64,000 bases of DNA from a virus, in the IMG/VR virus record IMGVR_UViG_3300042914_002334, positions 62,001 to 126,000 of that record; one strand, given 5' to 3'. Position 1 is the stretch's first letter. Each line of letters starts with the position of its first letter. Below are positions 55,707-64,000 of this stretch, one piece after another. Both the position numbers and the translations under genes were made by a program. The notes beneath the pieces are model-generated. The model saw only the letters and a program-made list of their open reading frames with translations, was not told the DNA's origin and searched no databases.

Positions 55707-58700
55707 ATGAACACTAAAATAAGAACTGTTGATTTTTTACCCGAAATTTTTAGAACTGACAGCAACTCTCAGTTTCTATCCGCGACACTTGATGTTCTTG
55801 TAAATCAGTCTGATCTTGCAAGAGTTCAAGGCTACATAGGAACCGACTACGGATACGGAATAAAATCGTCCGACAAGTATGTTGTAGAGCCTACAAAAAG
55901 TAGAACTGATTATCAGTTAGACCCAAGTGTAATATTTTTGAAAAAAGACACGCAATCTGCTATCGACTTCATCAATTATCCAAGTATGCTCAGAGCATTG
56001 GATAATAAAGGTGCAAAAGTAGACAACGCAAATCGCTTGTTCAGTAATGAATTTTATAGTTGGGACCCATTTATTGACTATGACAAAATAGTCAATTATT
56101 CTCAATACTATTGGTTGCCGTTTGGTCCAGACTCGATTCCAATAGTAAACAGAACACTAATAGCGGGAACATACAATCTCAGAAGTATAGACTCGGCGTT
56201 TCAATTTACTATAAGACCAGATGAAAATCCAAGTCTTGGTCTTGTCAGAGGAAACACATACACTTTTGTGTTGGAAAGCGATGATCCAGAAGAAAAATTC
56301 TACATACAGGGTGTTCCAGGATTGTCTGCGTTTCAGGGAACAACTGATACTCGTCTTTTGTATATAGATGAAATTTCATATGAAACTTTGCCGAATGGTA
56401 AAAAAAGTGTAACCTTTACGGTTCCGAGTAGTGACATTCAGAATGACTACATTGTATCTGGTAACTTGACTGTTGATTTAGTTTCTACTCTGACAGTTGC
56501 AGATATTGACGGAAGAAATGTAAGCGAAATTTATTCAATAGACGAAATAACCGATATAAATGAAAAAACTTTATTGTTTTATAATGGCGATAATGAAGAT
56601 TCTTTCTACACGATAAATGTGAACAATGGAGTGATATCTTTAACAAAAGATTTGACTTCGATTCCGTTAAACACAAAAATAACGATAAACAGCGGCGTTG
56701 AATTTGCAGGACAACAGTTTTTCAGAAATTCTGACGAACAGATAACTCAAGTTCCTTATCTATATTCAATACAAGATGTTCTGTATTATCAGAGTAGTAA
56801 GAATTCAAAAAGATTCGGATCACTACACATATATGATTCAAATGTTACCACTGAAATAAACATAGATGATATTCTTGACAAGAAAACCTATGTCAGTCCA
56901 AATGGAATTAAATTCACAAATGGACTAAAAGTAAAATTTGACGATTCGGTAATTCCAAATTCATATGCAAATAAGGAATACTATGTCGAGGGAGTCGGCG
57001 ATGCTATTAAATTGTTGCCGACACTAAAATTTAGAGTAACCGAATTAAGCAGTGAGATTATTTATAACTTGTGGGACGATATTCCATGGGATATGAATAA
57101 CTGGGATTCTGATTTGTATGAGTCGATAAAGCCAGATTACATCACCATCAATAGACACAGTAGAGATTATAACGCTTGGACAAGAAGTAACCGCTGGTTT
57201 CATCAATCAGTGATTGATACTACGATCAATGCATTGGGTTATCTATCGGCAAGAAAAAATAATGTAATGACAAGAGCACTTCGCCCGATAATTGAGTTTC
57301 GTGGAAATTTACAATTACTAAACGGCGGAAAATATAGTCTTGGCTTCATCACGTATATTGATACTACAATCACAAGCGTTGAACAATTTGTTATCGACAA
57401 CACTAAGATGATTGACGGATTTCAGTTGTTAGCGGGAGATAGAGTAGTCTTTGCAAATGCAACAAATCGTGACAACAGAAAAAATGTTTATGTAGTCAGT
57501 TATAACTCTGATTCAGATGACAGACAGATATTCTTGAATCCAGATGCATCGTATCAAGTTACTGAAGAGACTGAAATACATGTAAAATACGGTAATAATG
57601 CTAAGAGAGGAACAACCTGGCGTTGGATTGAATCAACAGAACAGTGGGTTCAATTACAAAGAAAGATAACAGTCAATCAGCCTCCATTATTTGACATTGT
57701 CAATGACAATGACATTAGTTTTGCAAACACGAATCATTATCCAAATACTAATTTTGCTGGAACAAAATTATTCAGTTATACTCCAGGAGTTGGGGCGGCA
57801 GATCAAGTTCTTGGCTTTCCATTAGCATACAGTAGTTTGAACAACATTGCCGACATCAATTTTACTGTAAATTATAATGGTGATGTTTTTTCTTTTACGA
57901 ATCAAGACCAAGCAATCACGCTGAATATAAATTCAGGCTATGTTAAACACAATTTATTGGATGGAACATTTGAATTATTGACTGGATGGGTTTCTGCCGC
58001 AGGAGATAGTTATCAAAAGCAAGTATTTAAATTTGAAATGAATGCGGGAGACTCAATGATGAAAATCAATCTCTCTCCAATACAAAACACTGTTTGGGAA
58101 CCATTTCAGATTTACATAGAGGATCGACTACTTGATAGTTTTGAATATACTTACACGGTGACAAATAATGTCACTACTGTAGTATTAGTGGAACCACTAA
58201 GAACAAGCGGCGTGGTTACTGTAGCAATCTATTCTAACAGCACAGACCCTAACTCATACTACATAATACCAACCAATCTTTCAAGTAATCCATTTAACGA
58301 TAATATCGTGAATATTGATCTTGGAGATATAAGAAATCAATACAAAACCATATACTCTAATACTCCTGGTATTTCTGGAGTACCATATGGAATAAACAAT
58401 ATACACGATCTTGGAAAAATAAATCAGTATGGAACTTCTATAGTTCAGAACAGTGCCAGTTTGGTTCTTCCTGGAATATTCTTACGAAAGCCAGATATCA
58501 ATTTCTTTGACGCGCTGCAATTCAACAGCGATGAATACTACAATTACAAGACCTTGTTGGTTGAAATTGCCAATAAAAACGATTATAGTATTGAACAAAC
58601 TCCACAGCAAATATTGGACAACATAATTTATGAAATAACAACTATAAAAAATAAATCCAATACATTTTTCTGGACCGATATGCTGTATTCTGGCAGCCCG

Positions 58701-61700
58701 TATGTAACAAATACATACAAATTCAACACTGCGCCAGAAGATAATGTCTTGCAGTTGAGTAAAATGTATGACTTTACAAGTGCTAACTATAGCGGACTCG
58801 GAGTATATCTTACAAGAACGGCATCTGGTAGTAAGACTACAAGACAATTGATAAGAGATATAGATTATGTGATTAGTGATACTGATCCCGCTATAAGAAT
58901 TCTTGTCAACATATTGGCTGGCGATAGTATTACGATTTACGAATACAATCAGACATATGGAAGTTATTGCCCGAGCACACCTACAAAATTAGGTCTATAC
59001 CCAGCGTATGTTCCAACTATATATCACGATGAGATTGCAGGCCCAAATGTGTATTACATTGTTGGTCATGATGGCAGTTACAATAAATTATACGGAACAT
59101 ACGAAAACAACAAACTGAATGACTTTAGAGATATAGCACTATTGGAATTTGAGACACGAATATACAATAACTTGAAGATAAACAGCGACAGTCCACTCAC
59201 TGCTGATGATGTGTTCCCTGGACAATTTAGAAAGACTGAATATGCATATGAAGAAATTAATGATATGCATGCTACTAACTTTTTGAATTGGGTTGGAAGT
59301 AGCAGAGTTGATTTTAAGAAGCAATATTATCGCGTAAATAATCGATTCAGTTACAACTATAATCAATCATCTAACAAGTTGTCTGGCGGCTCAATCAAGC
59401 AAGGAAACTGGAGAGGCATTTATCGTTGGTTGTATGATACAGATAGACCGCATACGCATCCTTGGGAATTATTAGGACTGACTATTAAACCGCAATGGTG
59501 GGACAGTAGATATGGTCCAGCGCCATACACAAGCGACAACTCATATATGTGGAAAGAAATCGCAGATGGCTATGTATGGAATAACGGACAGCCATATGTT
59601 GATTCTAAGAAAGTACGATCTAAATTGCTAAGCATACTTCCAGTAGATAGTTCTGGAAAATTAGTAAGTCCGTTTGTGACTATAGTTGGTAACTACAATC
59701 AACTTACATTTAACAATAATTGGAATGTAGGCGACTGCGGCCCAGCAGAATCGGCATACTTGCATAGCAGTTCTTGGCCATTTGATTTGATGAAGATTCT
59801 TGCTCTTACTAAACCAGCAAAGTTCTTTAACTTAATGGTTGATAGAGACAGATATGTTTATGATGATAACTTCAAACAGTATTTGTATGATAAAAAGTAT
59901 CATCTTGATTGTCGCAAATTAGAGTTGTACGGTAATGGTCAAGCAAAGCATAGTTATATCAATTGGGTAATAGACTATGTAAATGTTAAAGGATTGATAG
60001 GTCACGATGTTGTCACTGATTACATTAGAAATATCGATGTCAGACTGACATACAATCTTGGCGGATTCAGTTCTAAAGAATATCTAAAGTTCTACATAGA
60101 AAGAGCCACGCCAAATAGTAAAAATACAAGTTTCTTAATACCAGATGAAAGTTATACGGTTCTATTGTATGACAACATACCAGAAGAAACGATTCAGTAT
60201 AGTTCGGTTATATTTCAGAAAGTAAAAGACGGATGGACCGTTTGGGGTAACAATCAATCCAAGAACTATTTTACTACTTTGATTCCAAGAGAAATGGGCC
60301 AATATAGTAATATTGAATTTGATAACAGAGTTATCAGAGTATCAAAGAGTTGGTATGACAAGACGCAAATCGTGACATATGGAACAGTTTTCTACAGCAT
60401 ACAGGCGGTTGCAGATTTTATAAACAACTACGGTCAATATTTAACAAAGCAGGGTGTAGTATTTGACACACAATACAACAATGTTGAATTGAATTGGGAA
60501 CTGATGATTCGCGAATTTATGGCCTGGGCATATCAAGATTGGGAAGTAGGCAGCACAATAGCACTGAATCCTAATTCAAGAAAGTTCACCATAAATCGTG
60601 AGGGAGTCATTGTTCAGCCAATGACCGTCAATAATAACAATTATATTCTGAATCAGAATCTAATTCCTATACAAAATGAAAACTCAACAATTTATAGAAA
60701 TGAAAAAGAGTTCACGGTAAGAGTCACTAACGCTGGAGATACCATTGGCTTTACAAGTCTGCAACTTAATAGCGTAGAGCATGCAGTTGTTTTTGACAAT
60801 GTTTCTATATTTAACGATGTTATTTACAACTTAAAAACTGAGTTGCGTCAACCTCGCCTACTACTAAAAGGATACAAAACTAATAATTGGTCTGGATATT
60901 TAGATGCTCGTGGATTTATACTGAACGAAAATAATGTTAAACAATGGGAGCCAGGAGTTAAGTATCCAAAAGGACAAATAGTATTAAATAAAAATCTATA
61001 CTGGTCCGCCACCAAGCTCATAGAACCACAGCAGACTTTTAATTCTATTGAATGGAAACAAATAGACTACGAACGAGTAAAAACAGGATTACTTAGAAAT
61101 CCAAGCACTGATGCATACGAAAGCACACTATATTACGATAGCAATCGTTCTAATCTAAAGTTAGACGAGAATCTATTGGCATTTAGTTTGATTGGATACA
61201 GACCTCGTGATTATTTGTCATCAGCCGACTTGAGCGACATAACACAAATAAATGTGTTCAAGAACATTGTTACCGAAAAGGGAACACTACAAGTTGCCAA
61301 TGCATTCAAGAATGTCAAGTTTGATCAAGGAAGTATCGACTACACAATCAGAGAAAACTGGGCCATCAATACGGGAACTTTTGGAAACATACTAAGTAGC
61401 AACTTCGTGGAGTTCAAGTTAGATCAGAATGCTCTAAATGGAAATCCAACTTTAATCGGATTTAGCGACAATGTCGCGATAGATGACGCTCATCAAACCG
61501 TAAAAATAACAGATATTATCAACTACGAGCGTCCTCCAGTAAGCAGTAATTTCTTGCCACAACTTGACACTTCTGATCCTACATTGGAATATTTGCCGAG
61601 CGCAGGCTATGTAGATATGCGTGATGCTGATTACGCAGTTTATGAGTTTGACAATCTGAATGAAGATAGAACCATAATTGACAATGTGAAGGTCGGAGAC

Positions 61701-64000
61701 ACTATATGGATTGCAAAATACAAACACACATGGCAGATTTATACCGTGGTAGGACTGCAATCACAATGTGTAGAAGTAACCAATAACAAAAATGGAACTA
61801 TAATCGCGTCGTTCAATGAACCTCATGGATTGACAGTCAATCAGCATTTCACTATTGGAGATTTTAATAATTCTGTTGATGGGTTCTATACTGTAAAAGA
61901 AATTAAATCAAACAACTCGGTGATTGCTTATGGATCGTTAGACAGTTCAATAGTAAAATTGTCTGGTCTTGGTATCTCAACTAAGTTAGTTTCTTTAAGA
62001 CATTCTCAGCCGTCCGACGTCATAAACACTAACATACAGTATAGTGAATTTAGAACCAAGAACGCATGGGTGGATAACGATAAGGATAATCATTGGGCTG
62101 TATATTCTTCAAGTCCAGTATTTGTTGAAAAATCTTTAACTGGATATGTTGCTCCTAATACCATAGTATCGACTGTAGAATACAATGATCAACTCGGAGT
62201 AATTTATGCCGCTCCAGCAGAGAATAAAGTTTTTTACTACAAAAACGATGTAGTAAAAAACATAACTATATCAAGCGAGTTGGATATTCAATTTGGAAAA
62301 ATATTAGCAGTTGCTTCTGACAAATTGTTTGTTGGTTCGTTAAACAAGATTTATTACTACAAGTTAAATACCAGCACAAACGAGTTAGAAGCAATACAAA
62401 TATTGAATACTCAAGCAATAGATTTAGCGGCAAGCGTCGATGGAATCTGGCTATATGTTGCAAAGAGTTCAAGAATGATAGATGTATATCACTTGAATAG
62501 AAATACAAACTCGTATGTAAAAGTTGATTCTGTTCAATGTCCAAATGACATTACCAGCGTCGTCACCAGTGTTGACGGATCAAAAGTGTTATGCGCTTCA
62601 AGCACTGCTACCATATCTAACATTGACAATGTTGGACAAGTTTTTGTGTTTAACAGAATTCGCGAAAGATATGTTGCTGACGGGGTGTCGCGAGAATTTA
62701 ATACGCACTATTTTGTCCCTTCAAACACTGCTGATGTATATGATAACGGAGTTTTGATTTCAAGTAACAACGTGATCGTAAATGAATCGACGATTACGCT
62801 GAGAAATATTCCCAACGCTGGAAAAAATATAACGGTTGAATACGGAAAATTAGTTCTGTCTCAGACAATCAATAGTCCGACTATTGGAATAGGGGCAAGA
62901 TTTGGACAGACTATAGATGTAAATCGTTACGGCGCAACATTCATAGTTGGAAGTCCTTATGAAATTATCAGAAAAAACACCAACAACAACAGTTCTATAA
63001 CAGAAGGTGCAGTCTATGTCTATACAAATAGTGGACAACGATATGCACATATAAAACTTATTAATCCAGTCGTGGGCGAAAACGGCGTTATATTTATAAA
63101 TGGATACAAAGTTCTTTTCCCTGAATCTGGAACCAACAATCTAAATGTAATATCGCAACTAATAAACAACAGCACACCAACAAACGTTGTGGCTACTGTA
63201 GTTGACAACACAATTGAAATTGGTTTGCGAGAATCAACAGATTCTGTTCCATATAACAACATAGATTTAGTTGGTGATCTTACCGTGCTAACGTCGTTAA
63301 ATTACGCGCCGTACAGCAACACGCAAAAAATTACATCGCCAAATTCAGATCAAAGTAGTCGTTTTGGTTTCTCGATATCAATGAACGAGCGTGATAGCAT
63401 AGTAATTGGAGCGCCAACTGCCTCAATGATAGACTATACTACTTTTGATGTCACTAAAAACTGTCAGAATGACAACACTACATTTGACAATGACATCACA
63501 ACATTTATTGACATTACGCTTAGAACTGGTATGGCATACGCTTATGAGTATCTGCCGGCGCATAACGAATCGATAGAAAATCCAGGACAATACGCATTTG
63601 GTCAGTATATCAAACCAACGATTGGACACTCAGGTTACAGCACGAAATCCAATTTTGCAATTGTTGTTAAACACGGCAACAATACTATTGTATCAGGCTC
63701 TCAAAATTGGATAAATTCACGGGGTTCTGTATTCTTGTTTAATAGTTCAACAGAATCTGCTGATCCTTGTCATGTTATAAAGTCAACGACTTGGTATGTA
63801 AACAAGAAGCCAATAAACTCGGTGGATATCAACAAGATAAACAATATCAGTATATACAGCACCTCGGAGTCTAATTTTGTTGAGTATTTGGATTATATTG
63901 ACCCACTACGCGGCAAACTTTTCGGTGCTCTATCTACCAATATTGACATAGTTAGCGAACAAGACCCAGCGGGATACGATTCTGTAAGTTTGGCATGGAG
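55707..64000 (+). CDS. Giant baseplate wedge protein, gp7-like, 3'-truncated by window edge
   Basis: Open from the ATG at 55707 to the window end: at least 2764 codons in one frame. The N-terminus MNTKIRTVDFLPEIFRTDSN, QFLSATLDVLVNQSDLARVQ and WDPFIDYDKIVNYSQYYWLP fits the far-T4 gp7-position proteins. The middle has many beta-rich segments, and propeller-like stretches around 62140-62640. The last visible residues, EQDPAGYDSVSLAW, resemble a segment I associate with gp7-type wedge initiators. T4 gp7 is 1032 aa, so this protein is over 2.5 times larger. It lies just downstream of gp6. Confidence 0.85.
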   Translation, partial: MNTKIRTVDFLPEIFRTDSNSQFLSATLDVLVNQSDLARVQGYIGTDYGYGIKSSDKYVVEPTKSRTDYQLDPSVIFLKKDTQSAIDFINYPSMLRALDNKGAKVDNANRLFSNEFYSWDPFIDYDKIVNYSQYYWLPFGPDSIPIVNRTLIAGTYNLRSIDSAFQFTIRPDENPSLGLVRGNTYTFVLESDDPEEKFYIQGVPGLSAFQGTTDTRLLYIDEISYETLPNGKKSVTFTVPSSDIQNDYIVSGNLTVDLVSTLTVADIDGRNVSEIYSIDEITDINEKTLLFYNGDNEDSFYTINVNNGVISLTKDLTSIPLNTKITINSGVEFAGQQFFRNSDEQITQVPYLYSIQDVLYYQSSKNSKRFGSLHIYDSNVTTEINIDDILDKKTYVSPNGIKFTNGLKVKFDDSVIPNSYANKEYYVEGVGDAIKLLPTLKFRVTELSSEIIYNLWDDIPWDMNNWDSDLYESIKPDYITINRHSRDYNAWTRSNRWFHQSVIDTTINALGYLSARKNNVMTRALRPIIEFRGNLQLLNGGKYSLGFITYIDTTITSVEQFVIDNTKMIDGFQLLAGDRVVFANATNRDNRKNVYVVSYNSDSDDRQIFLNPDASYQVTEETEIHVKYGNNAKRGTTWRWIESTEQWVQLQRKITVNQPPLFDIVNDNDISFANTNHYPNTNFAGTKLFSYTPGVGAADQVLGFPLAYSSLNNIADINFTVNYNGDVFSFTNQDQAITLNINSGYVKHNLLDGTFELLTGWVSAAGDSYQKQVFKFEMNAGDSMMKINLSPIQNTVWEPFQIYIEDRLLDSFEYTYTVTNNVTTVVLVEPLRTSGVVTVAIYSNSTDPNSYYIIPTNLSSNPFNDNIVNIDLGDIRNQYKTIYSNTPGISGVPYGINNIHDLGKINQYGTSIVQNSASLVLPGIFLRKPDINFFDALQFNSDEYYNYKTLLVEIANKNDYSIEQTPQQILDNIIYEITTIKNKSNTFFWTDMLYSGSPYVTNTYKFNTAPEDNVLQLSKMYDFTSANYSGLGVYLTRTASGSKTTRQLIRDIDYVISDTDPAIRILVNILAGDSITIYEYNQTYGSYCPSTPTKLGLYPAYVPTIYHDEIAGPNVYYIVGHDGSYNKLYGTYENNKLNDFRDIALLEFETRIYNNLKINSDSPLTADDVFPGQFRKTEYAYEEINDMHATNFLNWVGSSRVDFKKQYYRVNNRFSYNYNQSSNKLSGGSIKQGNWRGIYRWLYDTDRPHTHPWELLGLTIKPQWWDSRYGPAPYTSDNSYMWKEIADGYVWNNGQPYVDSKKVRSKLLSILPVDSSGKLVSPFVTIVGNYNQLTFNNNWNVGDCGPAESAYLHSSSWPFDLMKILALTKPAKFFNLMVDRDRYVYDDNFKQYLYDKKYHLDCRKLELYGNGQAKHSYINWVIDYVNVKGLIGHDVVTDYIRNIDVRLTYNLGGFSSKEYLKFYIERATPNSKNTSFLIPDESYTVLLYDNIPEETIQYSSVIFQKVKDGWTVWGNNQSKNYFTTLIPREMGQYSNIEFDNRVIRVSKSWYDKTQIVTYGTVFYSIQAVADFINNYGQYLTKQGVVFDTQYNNVELNWELMIREFMAWAYQDWEVGSTIALNPNSRKFTINREGVIVQPMTVNNNNYILNQNLIPIQNENSTIYRNEKEFTVRVTNAGDTIGFTSLQLNSVEHAVVFDNVSIFNDVIYNLKTELRQPRLLLKGYKTNNWSGYLDARGFILNENNVKQWEPGVKYPKGQIVLNKNLYWSATKLIEPQQTFNSIEWKQIDYERVKTGLLRNPSTDAYESTLYYDSNRSNLKLDENLLAFSLIGYRPRDYLSSADLSDITQINVFKNIVTEKGTLQVANAFKNVKFDQGSIDYTIRENWAINTGTFGNILSSNFVEFKLDQNALNGNPTLIGFSDNVAIDDAHQTVKITDIINYERPPVSSNFLPQLDTSDPTLEYLPSAGYVDMRDADYAVYEFDNLNEDRTIIDNVKVGDTIWIAKYKHTWQIYTVVGLQSQCVEVTNNKNGTIIASFNEPHGLTVNQHFTIGDFNNSVDGFYTVKEIKSNNSVIAYGSLDSSIVKLSGLGISTKLVSLRHSQPSDVINTNIQYSEFRTKNAWVDNDKDNHWAVYSSSPVFVEKSLTGYVAPNTIVSTVEYNDQLGVIYAAPAENKVFYYKNDVVKNITISSELDIQFGKILAVASDKLFVGSLNKIYYYKLNTSTNELEAIQILNTQAIDLAASVDGIWLYVAKSSRMIDVYHLNRNTNSYVKVDSVQCPNDITSVVTSVDGSKVLCASSTATISNIDNVGQVFVFNRIRERYVADGVSREFNTHYFVPSNTADVYDNGVLISSNNVIVNESTITLRNIPNAGKNITVEYGKLVLSQTINSPTIGIGARFGQTIDVNRYGATFIVGSPYEIIRKNTNNNSSITEGAVYVYTNSGQRYAHIKLINPVVGENGVIFINGYKVLFPESGTNNLNVISQLINNSTPTNVVATVVDNTIEIGLRESTDSVPYNNIDLVGDLTVLTSLNYAPYSNTQKITSPNSDQSSRFGFSISMNERDSIVIGAPTASMIDYTTFDVTKNCQNDNTTFDNDITTFIDITLRTGMAYAYEYLPAHNESIENPGQYAFGQYIKPTIGHSGYSTKSNFAIVVKHGNNTIVSGSQNWINSRGSVFLFNSSTESADPCHVIKSTTWYVNKKPINSVDINKINNISIYSTSESNFVEYLDYIDPLRGKLFGALSTNIDIVSEQDPAGYDSVSLAW

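Overview
This window looks like the core of a lytic, T4-like contractile-tailed phage (Caudoviricetes). It carries recognisable versions of T4 replication and recombination genes (gp41 helicase, gp61 primase, UvsW, UvsX, gp32, gp46/gp47), the gp55 late sigma factor, the gp17 terminase, head genes (gp20, gp21, gp22, gp23 and a gp67/68-like core protein) and baseplate genes (gp53, gp5, gp25, gp6, gp7-like). Many of the small genes also resemble the conserved unknowns of marine and freshwater far-T4 phages (cyanophage and pelagiphage type). No photosynthesis genes are visible. The near-consensus sigma70 promoters and a BPSL0761-type gene suggest a proteobacterial host; that is inference. Most genes are AT-rich, but the early block, gp32, gp23 and the 376-765 gene are visibly more GC-rich.

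Layout. 1-9754 (mostly minus): small conserved proteins, then gp41/gp61, a BppU-like virion protein, and an operon running from uvsW down through small conserved genes, a gp62-like clamp-loader subunit, a zinc-finger protein and a mini-DnaE-like protein. 9816-15450 (minus): a block of small early genes in which almost every gene or pair has its own TTGACA-17-TATAMT promoter. In five cases the TGA stop of the preceding gene lies inside the -35 box. It encodes an AAA+ ATPase, an OB-fold-like protein, an L7/L12-C-terminal-domain protein, a small HD alarmone-hydrolase-like enzyme and several unknowns. 15445-18742: uvsX group, a homing-endonuclease fossil, a BPSL0761-like gene and gp32. 18903-27277: probable internal/ejected proteins carrying T4-type capsid-targeting N-termini, gp17 and its small upstream gene. 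27461-28918 (plus): a free-standing homing endonuclease. 28964-37540 (minus): gp23, gp22, gp21, core protein, gp20 and a tape-measure protein with an embedded M15-type peptidase. 37595-38643 (plus): gp26-like gene with a strong -1 frameshift signal into a gp51-like extension. 38644-39308: no convincing gene, but a strong terminator followed by about 500 bases of densely nested inverted repeats, a candidate structured RNA. 39309-44192 (minus): small basic protein, Hjc-like nuclease, gp46, gp47, gp55. 44304-64000 (plus): the baseplate cluster, ending in a gp7-like gene that runs off the window.

How it works together. Host sigma70 reads the early promoters. gp55 then recognises a recurring octamer NATAAATA, found upstream of virion and packaging genes on both strands; this is the T4 late promoter TATAAATA with a degenerate first base. 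Two spacings recur. One is about 17-20 or more bases from the start codon, leaving a leader. The other is only 4-6 bases, which would put the transcript start at the AUG. Three sigma70 genes (primase, uvsW, gp47) show the same tight spacing. Leaderless translation may therefore be a routine strategy in this phage.

Most notable: the gp26/gp51 frameshift cassette beside the tape-measure gene, the structured-RNA candidate, the leaderless class, the stop-in-promoter early array, the set of capsid-targeted proteins (including a lytic transglycosylase), and a fusion of a KxDG nucleotidyltransferase-like domain with an HxGH adenylyltransferase-like domain.
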